Shown here one piece after another: positions 24,626 to 33,634 of a DNA stretch of 64,000 bases. Source of the stretch: Chloroflexota bacterium (GTDB taxonomy: Bacteria; Chloroflexota; JAJPGV01); the NCBI GenBank assembly GCA_021325635.1, contig JAJPGV010000041.1, positions 1 through 64,000 of the forward strand. The letters run 5' to 3'. The notes beneath the pieces are model-generated. The model was not told the origin of the DNA, searched no databases, and saw nothing but the letters and a program-made list of their open reading frames with translations. The position numbers were made by a program, and so were the translations under genes. Positions within the stretch are counted from its first letter, which is position 1. Each line of letters starts with the position of its first letter.

Positions 24626-27448
24626 CTATCTGGCTCTGCGCTCCGCCGCCCGGCGCTTGGCTTCGAACAGCCGGTTTCGGACGGCGTCCTTGGAGACGGC
24701 GTCCTCGCGAGGACGAGCAGACGGTCGCTCGGCTGGGAGTCCGGTCTGCTCCCTGGTAGTCTGCCGGCCGCGGCGCTGCTCTTCGGGACTGGCAACTTCG
24801 CCGAAGTTGGCTACCGGCTCCAGCCCCGACGCCGTCCGCACAGCGGCGTGATGCGTCTGCAGCGGCGGCGGCCGATACCTCGCCCACAGGACCTGACACA
24901 GCGTCACCAGGTCGTTTGGCGCTATGCGCAGCCGGCGGCTGGCGACGTCCAGCAAGAAGAGCAGGAGTGCCGCGGCGGCCAGGAATTGCCAAATCGATTG
25001 GGCGCCGCCAGCTGCGGCAAGGTCGTGGTTGAAGGCCTGAGCCGCGTCCAGCAGATCGCGACCTCCTGTAGCGGCGGCGAGCTGCTGCAGGAGATTGACG
25101 TTGGTGCCCAGCACCTGGTACTCAGGCGAATAAGGCACGACGTATCCCTTGCTCTGCGCGGCGATAATCTGACCCTGCGCATTGGCCTGGGTCACCTGGA
25201 CCAAGTAGGTTCCCTCGGCGTTGGTGGGGAAGGAGCCTTGGTAGCGGCCTGGGGCCACCTGGTCGAGGGCCACCTGGCTCTTCTGGCCCGAAGGATCGAA
25301 GATGGTGGCGTTCGTCGGCAGAAAATTCTGAAGCTGCCGATCGGCGTCCTGAGAGTCGACGGTTATCTGAGCCTGATCGCCCTGGGCCAGGATGGTCGTT
25401 TGCAGGTTCTGCTCGATCTCGCCGGGCAGCGTGCGTTTGATGACCTGCGTCCAGAACTTGGCGAAATCCGGCCAGGTAATCCACTGTGAGGCCCACTGCC
25501 CCTTGGTGTCCGAGGTCCAGGCAACCACACGGCCCAGACCGTACTGCCATTCGGACAGGATGGGGTCCCCCTGGGCCGAGGCCAGCACGGGCTGGGCGGT
25601 CGGCTTGGGTGTTGTAGCCACGTACCCTTTCAGCTCCGGCAGCTTGGTGGGGTCGATGCCATTCATGATGGGGCTGACGTTGGTGAGCAGGGGCTGGAAG
25701 TTCTCCTCGACGATGGCCGGCTTGGCCACGAGCTGCGTCTCGCGCAGCAGCAGGCTCGGGATGTCGAACGGATCGTTGCCGTCGTAGTAGCGACCCTTGC
25801 CCCATAACGCGATGTTCTGGAGCAGCAGCAGATCCTGCGGCAAGACGTTCGTGCCAACCACGGACACGGTGATCTTGTCGTTGGCGATGGCCTTGATCTG
25901 GTCTTCATACGTGTCGGTGGCGTCGCCATCGCCCAGCAGAATGATGTGCTTGACCTTGGCGTCACTCTCCAGCAGCGCCTTGTGGGCGGCATCGAAAAAC
26001 GGCTTGTAGCTGGCCGGGTCGCCAACCTGCAGACCGTCTACCTTGGCGACCAGGTCGGGCTTGTTGGTGACCTTCTGCAGCGGGATGGCAACGTCCTGGT
26101 TACCGTCGCTGACGCCTACTTCATCGAGCGGGGAAAGGGCATTGATGGCGCCCTTGGCCGCTTCTTTGGAAATGTCGATCCCGAGGTTGCTCTCGAGCGA
26201 TTCGATGATGAAGAACACCGCCGTGCTGGGGATGTTCCGCCGAGGAGCAACCTCGGACGTCACCGGCAGCACGTCTTCGAGGGGGGTCTTGTTGTAGCCG
26301 CCTGTGCCATAGCTCTTGTCGCCGCCAATCACCACAAGCCCGCCGCCGAGGTCTTGGACATACGTCTTGACCACGCGCATCTGCGCCGCGGTGATGGCGC
26401 TGACCGGTACGTTGGCGAGGATCAGGGTGTCGTAGTTCCGCAGCGTCGGCAGATCCGAAGGCATCCCGCTGGGGTTCACGGTCTCCACGTGCGTGCCATC
26501 CGATTCGAGCGCGGCTGCCAGCGCCGCGGTGTCGCCCGCCTGGTTCTCGACGATGAGGACCCGAGGCTTGCCGCTCACATTGGTGAACGCGCTGCCGGTG
26601 TTGTTCTCGGCGACCGTGTCCTCGGCCGGCTCAATGCTGGCCTGGAAATTATGAGCCCCGCTATCCAGCGGCCGGTGATCGAAGATGAACGAGTTCGTGC
26701 CGCGCCGGATCTGGACGGTCTCCTCGGTGGATACCTGCCCATCCGTCAGCAGGCGGATGCGTGAAGACGTATCGATGTTCGATTCGACGGTTACGGATAC
26801 CGAGAACGACTCTCCTTCACGCAGCGTCGGAGGAGACTGCACCTGCTTGACGTAGACCTCAGGATCGTCGTTCTTGGCGATAGGCACGAAATCGATCTGC
26901 ACGCCTGCGGCGCCGGCGATCCTGGCCTGGTCAATGGCCTTGTCCAGGTTCTCGTTACCGTCGGACAGGATGACCATGCGGCGGGCCGTGGTGTTGGGGA
27001 GCAGGGCCATGCCCAAGCGAATGGCGTCCGCAAGGTCGGTTCGGGTTTTCACCGGGCTGGAGTTGATGGCGGGCAGGTCTTCGAGGTGCGACAGCGGCTC
27101 GTCGACCAGCGCATTCTGTCCGAACACGACTACGCCGGCCTGATCTTTGAGGCCGATACTCTTGAGGGCCGTGCGAACCCAGTTGATCTCAGCGTTCACC
27201 TGGTCGCCCGTCACGCTATCCGAGGCGTCGAGCAGGAACACCGTGGACAGGCTCTGGGCTCGCTGCACGATGCGCGGTGAAGCCAGCGCCGTGACCAGCA
27301 GGAGCAGCACCATCAGACGCAGCGTCAGGCTGAAGATGGCCTGGTCGCGGGGCATGTGCACCCCGCTCCGATACGCCACGTACAGCGTCAGCGGCACCAG
27401 CGCCAGCAGCACGAACGCCAGCGGATAGAGGAAGTTAAGGGTGATCAT
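24626..27448 (-). CDS. VWA-domain membrane protein with amidotransferase-like domain
   Basis: This is a 940-residue membrane protein. The N-terminus (1-60) has two membrane helices in the BatA-like arrangement. A von Willebrand factor A domain follows with the metal-ion-dependent adhesion motif LLDASDSV and a later LSDGNEN. About 290-430 is a class I amidotransferase-like fold (RVLIVENQAGDTAALAAAL, then LGGGLVVIGGDKSYGTGGY) lacking a nucleophile Cys. A second VWA-like region contains ILLGDGDATDT. Near residue 840 is a further membrane helix, and the C-terminus is a basic cytoplasmic tail. It belongs to the MoxR-DUF58-VWA operon and is its last gene. The ATG has no ribosome binding site, apparently because the four-helix-bundle insert separates it from the preceding VWA gene. 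Confidence 0.85.
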   Translation of the reverse strand: MITLNFLYPLAFVLLALVPLTLYVAYRSGVHMPRDQAIFSLTLRLMVLLLLVTALASPRIVQRAQSLSTVFLLDASDSVTGDQVNAEINWVRTALKSIGLKDQAGVVVFGQNALVDEPLSHLEDLPAINSSPVKTRTDLADAIRLGMALLPNTTARRMVILSDGNENLDKAIDQARIAGAAGVQIDFVPIAKNDDPEVYVKQVQSPPTLREGESFSVSVTVESNIDTSSRIRLLTDGQVSTEETVQIRRGTNSFIFDHRPLDSGAHNFQASIEPAEDTVAENNTGSAFTNVSGKPRVLIVENQAGDTAALAAALESDGTHVETVNPSGMPSDLPTLRNYDTLILANVPVSAITAAQMRVVKTYVQDLGGGLVVIGGDKSYGTGGYNKTPLEDVLPVTSEVAPRRNIPSTAVFFIIESLESNLGIDISKEAAKGAINALSPLDEVGVSDGNQDVAIPLQKVTNKPDLVAKVDGLQVGDPASYKPFFDAAHKALLESDAKVKHIILLGDGDATDTYEDQIKAIANDKITVSVVGTNVLPQDLLLLQNIALWGKGRYYDGNDPFDIPSLLLRETQLVAKPAIVEENFQPLLTNVSPIMNGIDPTKLPELKGYVATTPKPTAQPVLASAQGDPILSEWQYGLGRVVAWTSDTKGQWASQWITWPDFAKFWTQVIKRTLPGEIEQNLQTTILAQGDQAQITVDSQDADRQLQNFLPTNATIFDPSGQKSQVALDQVAPGRYQGSFPTNAEGTYLVQVTQANAQGQIIAAQSKGYVVPYSPEYQVLGTNVNLLQQLAAATGGRDLLDAAQAFNHDLAAAGGAQSIWQFLAAAALLLFLLDVASRRLRIAPNDLVTLCQVLWARYRPPPLQTHHAAVRTASGLEPVANFGEVASPEEQRRGRQTTREQTGLPAERPSARPREDAVSKDAVRNRLFEAKRRAAERRAR

Positions 27449-28004
27449 GGCTTAGGAGGGCGGAACCGCTGGGGGCCGAACCGCTGGGGGCCGAGTGCCG
27501 AGTGCCGAGTGCCGGGTGCCGAGGTGTCGGAGGCGGCGCCGTGAGTTTCTCGGACTGAAGGTCCCGCGTGCTGGGTGCCGAGTGCGGAGCTTGCTTGGTT
27601 GGCGAAGTGACTTTCTCAGATGGGAAGCCGGCACTGCCGCGCCTTTCGATGGAGACTCGCAGACCACCAATCAGCCGTCCGACCTCTTCGGCCTGCTGCA
27701 ACAGCTGTTCGAATTCCCCGGGATCGAGATAGCCTGCATCGCCGGCCAAGTACAGCAGTGAGCGCACCTCAGCGCAGGAACCTTTTGCTGTCGAGACGAA
27801 ATAGTGGAATTCGGCTCGACTGTTCCGCTCGAAGCCTTCAGCCAAGTTCGGCATAATCGAGGCGGCTGCGCGCTGGAGTTGGCCGGCTAATCCAAAGTCA
27901 CGCGCAAGGTCGCGCTTGCGCGTGACCCGATAAATTGCGGCGGCCAGCGACCGTGCTTTCTGCCAAGCAAGCAGATCTTCGAAGCGGCGGGCGCTACTCA
28001 CCAT
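27435..28004 (-). CDS. Four-helix-bundle protein (23S rRNA intervening-sequence protein family)
   Basis: This is a 189-residue protein whose first 125 residues match the four-helix-bundle/S23 family: FEDLLAWQKARSLAAAIYRV at the N-terminus, GLAGQLQRAAASIMPNLAEG, then FERNSRAEFHYF and SCAEVRSLLYLA. The family was named from ORFs inside intervening sequences of 23S rRNA and is related to the Avd proteins of diversity-generating retroelements; function is unknown. Residues past about 130 are a low-complexity tail that is the translation of flanking heptamer repeats (RHPALGTRHSAPSG). ATG 28004 is preceded by GGAG. It sits between two genes of an operon that are otherwise adjacent, with inverted heptamer arrays on each side, so it looks inserted. 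Confidence 0.88.
   Translation of the reverse strand: MVSSARRFEDLLAWQKARSLAAAIYRVTRKRDLARDFGLAGQLQRAAASIMPNLAEGFERNSRAEFHYFVSTAKGSCAEVRSLLYLAGDAGYLDPGEFEQLLQQAEEVGRLIGGLRVSIERRGSAGFPSEKVTSPTKQAPHSAPSTRDLQSEKLTAPPPTPRHPALGTRHSAPSGSAPSGSALLSHDHP
27464..27526. repeat. Left heptamer array and 15-bp tandem duplication
   Basis: Positions 27464-27493 are two exact copies of a 15-bp unit (AACCGCTGGGGGCCG). They run into about five heptamers CCGAGTG (27491-27526), some degenerate. The heptamer reads GTGCCGA on the plus strand, the reverse complement of the array on the other side of the four-helix-bundle gene. Confidence 0.9.
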
Positions 28005-28084
28005 GCACTCCAGCTCGTCCAGTTTCGCTTGTCGTCTGGGGCCTTCCGCCCCGAACCCTGGTGCTGGCGCCCCAAGATTCGGCG

Positions 28085-28130
28085 CTCGGCACCTGGCACC
28101 TGGCACTCGGCACTCGGCACTCGGCACTCA
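28085..28130. repeat. Right heptamer array, inverted relative to the left one
   Basis: About six heptamers TCGGCAC/TGGCACC in tandem, the inverted complement of the array at 27491-27526. It ends six bases before the stop codon of the upstream VWA gene. Confidence 0.9.
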
Positions 28131-28135
28131 TCAAG

Positions 28136-29989
28136 TCACGCACGTCTATGGAACCAGTACCACTCGAAGGTTAGGAGGCCGATGGCGGCCAGGAGCACCC
28201 AGGGCCAGAACTCATGCTTGGCCGGCGTCCATTCCACCGTGTCGTTGGGACGAAGCACCGAGCCACCGATGTTGAGCGCGGCGCGCGGCGCGATGTCCGA
28301 TTCGCGCGGGTCGGTGAGGTTGATGGCGAACAGCTGCTGTTGGATGAGCTTGCCCTGCGCCTTCTGATCTACTTGATAGAGGCCGATGGCATCGGTATCG
28401 GTGTAGCCCACGGGCTTTCCGGCGGGTTTGAAGCTGCGCGTTGAACCGTCCGGCCGGTGCACGGTGATTTCGTCGGCTTGTGGCAGCGGCTGAATCAGGA
28501 CGCTGTCGCCGGCGGAGGGCGCCTTGATTTGGGCAGCGTCGCCCGGCTGAAGGTAGCTCATGACGTTGGAGATGAAGATGGGGAAGCCGCTGAGCAAGCC
28601 GAAATTCGACCAGTGGAGGTCGAACGGCAGGATCACCATCCTGCGGCCAGCGTTGTTCCCTGAGAGCAGGAGTGGTGTGCTGCCGGACGCTGCCAGGACG
28701 TGCGCCCAGGAAGGCGCATCCACGACCCGCGCGCGCTGCAGCTGGAGGTCGCCGAACTGCACGTAGCTCAGCAGGGGATCGCTGTCCTCGAACGAGGTGA
28801 CCTTGGGACGATTGACTGGGTCGGTCTGCACTTCGAGCCAGTCTGTCGCGGGAGGGTTGATCAACAGCATGTTGCCGTTCGGCAGATCGGGTGGTAGGAA
28901 TCCGTCGAACACGAAGACGTCATATTGGCTGGGGTCGATGCCCGCGTATCGCCGAGGGTCCGCTTTGAACACCTCCACGTTGGGCAGCAGGTTGACGGCT
29001 TTCTCCAGGAACAAATTGTTGACGGTGACCAGCAAGATCTTGTACGTCCCGGCCTGATTCAGCACGAGCCAGGCCGACTTGTCGGCGGGAAATTGCCCGA
29101 CGTCCCGCAGCCGCGCCTCAACGACCTTGGCATTGGGCGGCAGGTTGTCGAACACGTGCTCGAACTTGCCCTTGGCCTGCATCTGGACGTCGGCGCTGTC
29201 CACGAGCTTTCCGTCCACGTACAGGCTCAGCAGATTGCTGCCGGGCGCGTCGCCAAAGTTCTGGACGCGCACGAACACGTGCTGCACCTGGGCATCGTTG
29301 GGATCCGGCCGCGCGCTGAGGTTGGTGATTCCCTGGTTCTCGCCGGAGCTGCCGATCGGAATGAAATGGATGTCTGCGTCGCCGGTCTGAAGGTCCTGTA
29401 TATCCGGGAAAGCGCCGTCACTGATCACAAAGATCTGGCTGCGGCTGTGCCCCTTGTTGAGCGACAGCGCCAGCTGCAGCGCCTGCTTCATGTCGGTGCT
29501 GCCGCTGGTGACCTGGGCGTGATTCAGAGTGTCGGTGAGCTGGGCTTTAGTGGCGGATTGCACCAGGATGTCGGGATGATCGCGGACGCGCACGATCGTG
29601 CCGGTTGCATCGTCGCTCAGACGGTTGACAATCTGCTGCGCCGCGGCTCTGGCCGCCTCGAAGCGGCTGGGCTTCACGTCGGTGCTCTGCATGCTGGCGG
29701 ACGAGTCCAGCAGCAGCACCACGTTATCGCTGGCCTGGGCGTTAGCCGTGAAGAAGGGTCGGGCCAGGCCGAAGGTGAGCAGCGCCATCAGCAGGACCTG
29801 GAGCAGCAGGAGCAGGGTCGTTTTGAGACGCTGCCACGGCTCGTGAGCCACCAGATCGCGATGCAGCTGCTCCCACAGGTAGGTGGAGGAGATCTCGAGA
29901 TCGTGGCGGCGCACCTTGAGCAGGTAGAAGATGATGAGGATTGGGATTGCCAGCCCAAAGGCCAGCGCCAGCGGCGCGACGAAGCTCAC
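28136..29989 (-). CDS. BatA-like VWA-domain membrane protein
   Basis: This is a 617-residue membrane protein. Residues 1-85 hold the BatA-type N-terminus with two membrane helices. The VWA domain follows with a complete adhesion motif LLLDSSASM and VISDGAFPD. About 270-560 is a second domain with alpha/beta and beta-rich parts and no recognised motif. A C-terminal helix (PWVLLAAIGLLTFEWYWF) anchors the protein again. It overlaps the DUF58 gene by 4 bp. Proteins of this kind work with MoxR ATPases as chaperone-like assemblies; the client is unknown. Confidence 0.87.
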   Translation of the reverse strand: MSFVAPLALAFGLAIPILIIFYLLKVRRHDLEISSTYLWEQLHRDLVAHEPWQRLKTTLLLLLQVLLMALLTFGLARPFFTANAQASDNVVLLLDSSASMQSTDVKPSRFEAARAAAQQIVNRLSDDATGTIVRVRDHPDILVQSATKAQLTDTLNHAQVTSGSTDMKQALQLALSLNKGHSRSQIFVISDGAFPDIQDLQTGDADIHFIPIGSSGENQGITNLSARPDPNDAQVQHVFVRVQNFGDAPGSNLLSLYVDGKLVDSADVQMQAKGKFEHVFDNLPPNAKVVEARLRDVGQFPADKSAWLVLNQAGTYKILLVTVNNLFLEKAVNLLPNVEVFKADPRRYAGIDPSQYDVFVFDGFLPPDLPNGNMLLINPPATDWLEVQTDPVNRPKVTSFEDSDPLLSYVQFGDLQLQRARVVDAPSWAHVLAASGSTPLLLSGNNAGRRMVILPFDLHWSNFGLLSGFPIFISNVMSYLQPGDAAQIKAPSAGDSVLIQPLPQADEITVHRPDGSTRSFKPAGKPVGYTDTDAIGLYQVDQKAQGKLIQQQLFAINLTDPRESDIAPRAALNIGGSVLRPNDTVEWTPAKHEFWPWVLLAAIGLLTFEWYWFHRRA

Positions 29990-30870
29990 GCCACCAGTCC
30001 TCGCTTGCGCAGGTTGAAGAACAGCAGCCGGTCGAGCTCTTCGCTGCTCTCGATGCGCTCATAGAGGACGTCGTGCCGCGAACAGAAGCTCTCGATGGCC
30101 GCCGTCCAGCGTGCGTAGCGCTCTCGATAAAGGTTGATGGCGCGTTGGTTCAGCGTGACGTCGACGAACCGGCCAGTCTCCCGATCGATCAGCTTCAGAT
30201 CGCCGCCGATCGGCGGATGGACCTCCGCCGGAGCAAGCACGTGCAGCAGCACCACTTCGAAACGGCGCTGCAACAGCGCCCGGATGCCCGCTTCGAAGTT
30301 GCTGTGCGACAGGAGGTCGGTAATCACAATGGCCAGACCCGGCTGGCGGTTCTGGAGGGCGTATGCCTTCAAAGAAGCTTCGAGGTTGGTCCCGCCCGCC
30401 GGCACCACGCTGGAGAAGTAGGCGAACAGGGCGTGAGCGTCCCTGGGACTATGCGCCGGGCCGAAGGTGGTGCCGACGGCGTCGGAGAACGTGGCGCAGC
30501 GCACGCGGTCGAAATTGCTCAAGCCCATGTAGGCCAGGGCGCTGCCGAGCCGCAGCGCTAGGCTGAGCTTGTTCGGCTCGCCCCAGTCCATCGACTTGCT
30601 GTTGTCCACCAGGACGTGCGCGATGAAGTTCTGCTCGTCCTCGAACAGCTTGACCACCAGGTTGTCCAGCCGGCCGTAGACGTTCCAATCGATCTGCGTG
30701 ACGTCGTCTCCGGGCACGTACTGGCGATAGTCGACGAAGTTCATGGAGGTGCCCCGCTGGATGCTGCGCCGCTCACCTTTGACCGGGCTCGCGATGCGTT
30801 TACGGCTTACCAGCGCAAAGCGCTCGAGCCGTCGCAGCAGGGCCGGCGGGAGGTACACGCTAGCCGCCAT
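29986..30870 (-). CDS. DUF58 domain-containing protein
   Basis: This is a 294-residue cytoplasmic protein of the DUF58 family, which accompanies MoxR ATPases. The diagnostic segment is GTSMNFVDYRQYVPGDDV, then IDWNVYGRLDNLVVKLFEDE, and a VWA-like HVLVDNSKSM with the D-x-S-x-S adhesion residues. It starts 41 bp after the moxR stop and overlaps the VWA gene, so these three are one translation unit. The usual interpretation is that DUF58 links MoxR to the membrane VWA proteins. Confidence 0.92.
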   Translation of the reverse strand: MAASVYLPPALLRRLERFALVSRKRIASPVKGERRSIQRGTSMNFVDYRQYVPGDDVTQIDWNVYGRLDNLVVKLFEDEQNFIAHVLVDNSKSMDWGEPNKLSLALRLGSALAYMGLSNFDRVRCATFSDAVGTTFGPAHSPRDAHALFAYFSSVVPAGGTNLEASLKAYALQNRQPGLAIVITDLLSHSNFEAGIRALLQRRFEVVLLHVLAPAEVHPPIGGDLKLIDRETGRFVDVTLNQRAINLYRERYARWTAAIESFCSRHDVLYERIESSEELDRLLFFNLRKRGLVA

Positions 30871-30911
30871 GCTGCCAGGGACCCATCAGAATGGCCAACC
30901 GGGGCATTGCC

Positions 30912-31913
30912 CTACCGGGCATGCTCCGGAACGTTGCGCAAGATATCGCGAACGATGGAATCGGGCGTGATGCCTTCCGCCTCCGCCTCGAAGTTGAGGA
31001 TGATGCGATGCCGCAGCGCGGGCAGGGCCACGAAGCGGACGTCCTCGAACGCCACGTTGTAGCGGCCTTGCAGCATGGCGTGGATCTTCGCGGCGGTGAC
31101 GATCGACTGCGCCCCACGCGGGCTGGACCCGAACCGGACGTACTGATTCGCTTCACCGCCGTACTCAGAGCCGGGATGGGTAGCCATGACCAAACGAGCG
31201 ACGTAATCCACCACGGGCCGAGCGATGGGCAGGTCCCGGGCCAGGGTGATCATGCGCAAGACGGTCTCGCCCGTGGCCACTTTTCGCGCGTGCGGTAGCT
31301 CGCGCGCCGTGGTCCGGCTGACGATGTCCACCAACTCTTCCTGTGAGGGGTAGCCAATGGTGAGCTTGAAGAGAAAGCGATCGACTTGAGCCTCGGGCAG
31401 TGGGTAGGTGCCCTCCATCTCGATGGGGTTCTGCGTCGCCATGACGAAAAAGGGCTCCTGCAGGTGATGCCTGGTGCGGGCCACCGTCACCTGCCGCTCC
31501 TGCATCGCCTCCAGGAGGGCGGACTGTGTCTTCGGCGTCGCTCGGTTGATCTCGTCGGCCAGTACGAGGTTGGCGAAGATCGGCCCCGGCTGAAACTGGA
31601 AGTGGCGGCCGCCGGTCAGATGATCCTCGGCGATGATGTTACTGCCGGTGATGTCGGCCGGCATCAGGTCCGGAGTGAACTGAATGCGGCTGAACTGCAC
31701 GTCCAGCACCTCCGACAGTGTGCGGATGAGCATGGTCTTGCCCAGTCCCGGCACGCCCTCGAGCAGCACATGGCCGCCGGCTAGCACGCAGATGAGAATG
31801 CCGTGGACGACTTCGCGCTGGCCCACGATGACATGACCTATCTCTTCCTCCATCGACTGGGCGATGTTGGTGAAGTCTTGCGGAGTCAGCTCGAGCTCGG
31901 TCGCGTCTATCAA
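30912..31913 (-). CDS. MoxR-family AAA+ ATPase
   Basis: This is a 333-residue AAA+ ATPase. Walker A is EGVPGLGKT, Walker B is VLADEINR, sensor 1 is in FVMATQNPIE, and the MoxR insert VARTRHHLQEPF is present. The C-terminal lid contains RGAQSIVTAAK. MoxR proteins remodel or activate client complexes, often with VWA partners. The start is a TTG at 31913 preceded by AGGAG at a 10-base gap; ATG at residue 21 is an alternative. It is central to the operon with DUF58 and two VWA proteins. Confidence 0.94.
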   Translation of the reverse strand: MIDATELELTPQDFTNIAQSMEEEIGHVIVGQREVVHGILICVLAGGHVLLEGVPGLGKTMLIRTLSEVLDVQFSRIQFTPDLMPADITGSNIIAEDHLTGGRHFQFQPGPIFANLVLADEINRATPKTQSALLEAMQERQVTVARTRHHLQEPFFVMATQNPIEMEGTYPLPEAQVDRFLFKLTIGYPSQEELVDIVSRTTARELPHARKVATGETVLRMITLARDLPIARPVVDYVARLVMATHPGSEYGGEANQYVRFGSSPRGAQSIVTAAKIHAMLQGRYNVAFEDVRFVALPALRHRIILNFEAEAEGITPDSIVRDILRNVPEHAR

Positions 31914-32002
31914 GTGGGTCTCGCTCCTGTCGGATGTACGTTACGGGGCGAACGGACAGAGAATGTCGGCGCACCTCATGGCTTCGTCCCCCAGCCGTGC
32001 CG

Positions 32003-33607
32003 TCAGCGTCTCGGGGCCAGTGACGAGAAATAGTCCTTCACGATTTGCCGGTAGCTCAGCGGGACCGCCGCTCTATCCATGGCCTGGCTGGCCTGCTGCT
32101 GATAGCGGCCGATAACCTGCTCGTAGGGGACGTTCGAGTCGTTCTGGGCCGGATCTGCCAGGCTGTTGTCGTCGGACGTGGCTACCTGGCCGCTGGCACC
32201 CTGCTGGCCGGGTACGCCCTCGAAGTGGCTGCCCGATCCGGTGTAGACGGTTTCCCCGCTCTGGCTGCCGGAACCGGAGCCATCGCCCGTGCCGCTGCCC
32301 GGCTGCCCGTCGCCCGGCTGCCCTGCTCCGGGCTGCTGCCCGTTCTGACCTAGGGAACCCGGCTGCCCCAGCCCATCCGTGGAATCGTCGTACGGCGTTG
32401 CGCCGGAGTTGAAGCTCGAGCCTGAGTTGGCCGCGCTCCCTTCGCTGCCGGTGGCCTGCGCGAAGCTGTTGGCGCTTTGCTGCACCTGGTTCAGGGCCTG
32501 GTTGAGATTCTGCTGAGCTTGCGATCGTTGACCGCCATTCTGCAGACTGCCGGCTGCCTGGCGGAAAGCTGCGGTGGCGTCGGCCTGGCTTCCGTTCAGG
32601 GCGTCGCTAGCCTGACCCAGCGAGTCACTCAGCTGGCTGTTGCCGGCTTTAGCCTGTGCCGCGGCGGCGGCGCGCAGGCTCGCTGCCAGGCTGTCACGTT
32701 GATCCCCGCTGAGCGAGGACGCCTGCTGACCCAGGGCGTTCAGGTCCCGAGCGGCGGCGTTGTAGTCGCCACTGCGGATGTCCTGCGCTACCTGCTGCAG
32801 CAGGGGCTGCTCGTCGAAGTTCGCCGCCAGCGCTTGGAGCGCTTCCGCCAGCTGGTCGGCATTGCTGTCCTGGTTGGCCTGCAGCCGTTGCTGGGCTTCC
32901 TCGAGCTTCGCCAGGGCTTGATCCGCGCTCAAAGAGGTCTGCTGCAGCTGCTTCTGCAGCTGGGCCAGAATCTGATCGATCGTCTGCTGGTCCTGAGAGT
33001 GGTTGCCGGTCAGGTCCTCGTTCTGCTTGATGTCCGTGGCGGTCTTCTGGAGCTTCTGCGCTTCCTGCTTGATGGCCTCCGCCACGGCCGCCTGACGCTG
33101 GATGGCGGCTTTCCCGGGGTTGGGCAGGGCAATGAGCGCCGCGGTGAGGACAATCGCGCCAAGCGCGAATTTACCCTCACGATCGGGCATACGTGGCGCG
33201 AACGAGCGCCATGGCTCGATTCGCCTGACGTGCCACATGGTGTCGTCCATCTGCGCTTCGGCGAGCACCCCGGTGCTCCTACCGGTCTGCAGCTCGAGGG
33301 CGGTCGTCAGCCGCTCTTTGAGGGCCAGTCTTCGGTCGGCATGCTGAGCGATGATCTGCGGCGGATAGCGCTGCGCGGAGCCAACGGCCAGCCCGACGCC
33401 GGCCAGGGCGGCAGGAAGGGCCAGCAGCAGCCACGCCGGGGGAGTGAAGGCATGATAGCGGGCGACCGCCAGCATGACGGCATCGACGGCCAATGCGAAC
33501 GCGAGGCTGCGCAGCATCCAAACGATGGCCGACTGGAGCTTGAGCAGCCGGCCAATTTCAGCCAGCCTGCCCAGGAATTCGGCTTCTTGTCGTACGGAAT
33601 TCAGCAT
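32003..33607 (-). CDS. Coiled-coil membrane protein (DUF4175-like)
   Basis: This is a 534-residue protein. Residues about 30-80 contain two membrane helices and about 145-165 a third, an arrangement like DUF4175 proteins found beside MoxR clusters. About 165-370 is a long Gln/Ala/Leu-rich coiled coil. About 375-500 is a disordered stretch rich in Gly, Ser and Gln (short GQPG and GSGS repeats). The C-terminus ends with a folded tail (VPLSYRQIVKDYFSSLAP) like those in related proteins. Function unknown; the gene lies between the ABC-2 permease and MoxR in the same operon. Confidence 0.7.
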   Translation of the reverse strand: MLNSVRQEAEFLGRLAEIGRLLKLQSAIVWMLRSLAFALAVDAVMLAVARYHAFTPPAWLLLALPAALAGVGLAVGSAQRYPPQIIAQHADRRLALKERLTTALELQTGRSTGVLAEAQMDDTMWHVRRIEPWRSFAPRMPDREGKFALGAIVLTAALIALPNPGKAAIQRQAAVAEAIKQEAQKLQKTATDIKQNEDLTGNHSQDQQTIDQILAQLQKQLQQTSLSADQALAKLEEAQQRLQANQDSNADQLAEALQALAANFDEQPLLQQVAQDIRSGDYNAAARDLNALGQQASSLSGDQRDSLAASLRAAAAAQAKAGNSQLSDSLGQASDALNGSQADATAAFRQAAGSLQNGGQRSQAQQNLNQALNQVQQSANSFAQATGSEGSAANSGSSFNSGATPYDDSTDGLGQPGSLGQNGQQPGAGQPGDGQPGSGTGDGSGSGSQSGETVYTGSGSHFEGVPGQQGASGQVATSDDNSLADPAQNDSNVPYEQVIGRYQQQASQAMDRAAVPLSYRQIVKDYFSSLAPRR

Positions 33608-33634
33608 GTCAGATCCTCCCGGCGAAGGCCCCGG

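Larger units (their letters stand above)
27464..28130. mobile_element. Candidate heptamer-flanked four-helix-bundle cassette
   Basis: A 667-bp block consisting of a heptamer array, a four-helix-bundle gene and an inverted heptamer array lies in the gap between two neighbouring VWA genes of a compact operon. All other junctions in that operon are overlaps or gaps under 90 bp. No transposase is present, so movement is inferred from position and symmetry only. Confidence 0.4.

Noticed and set aside
27435-28127. Diversity-generating retroelement around the four-helix-bundle gene
   Set aside because: The family is related to Avd, but there is no reverse transcriptase and no template/variable repeat pair in the window.
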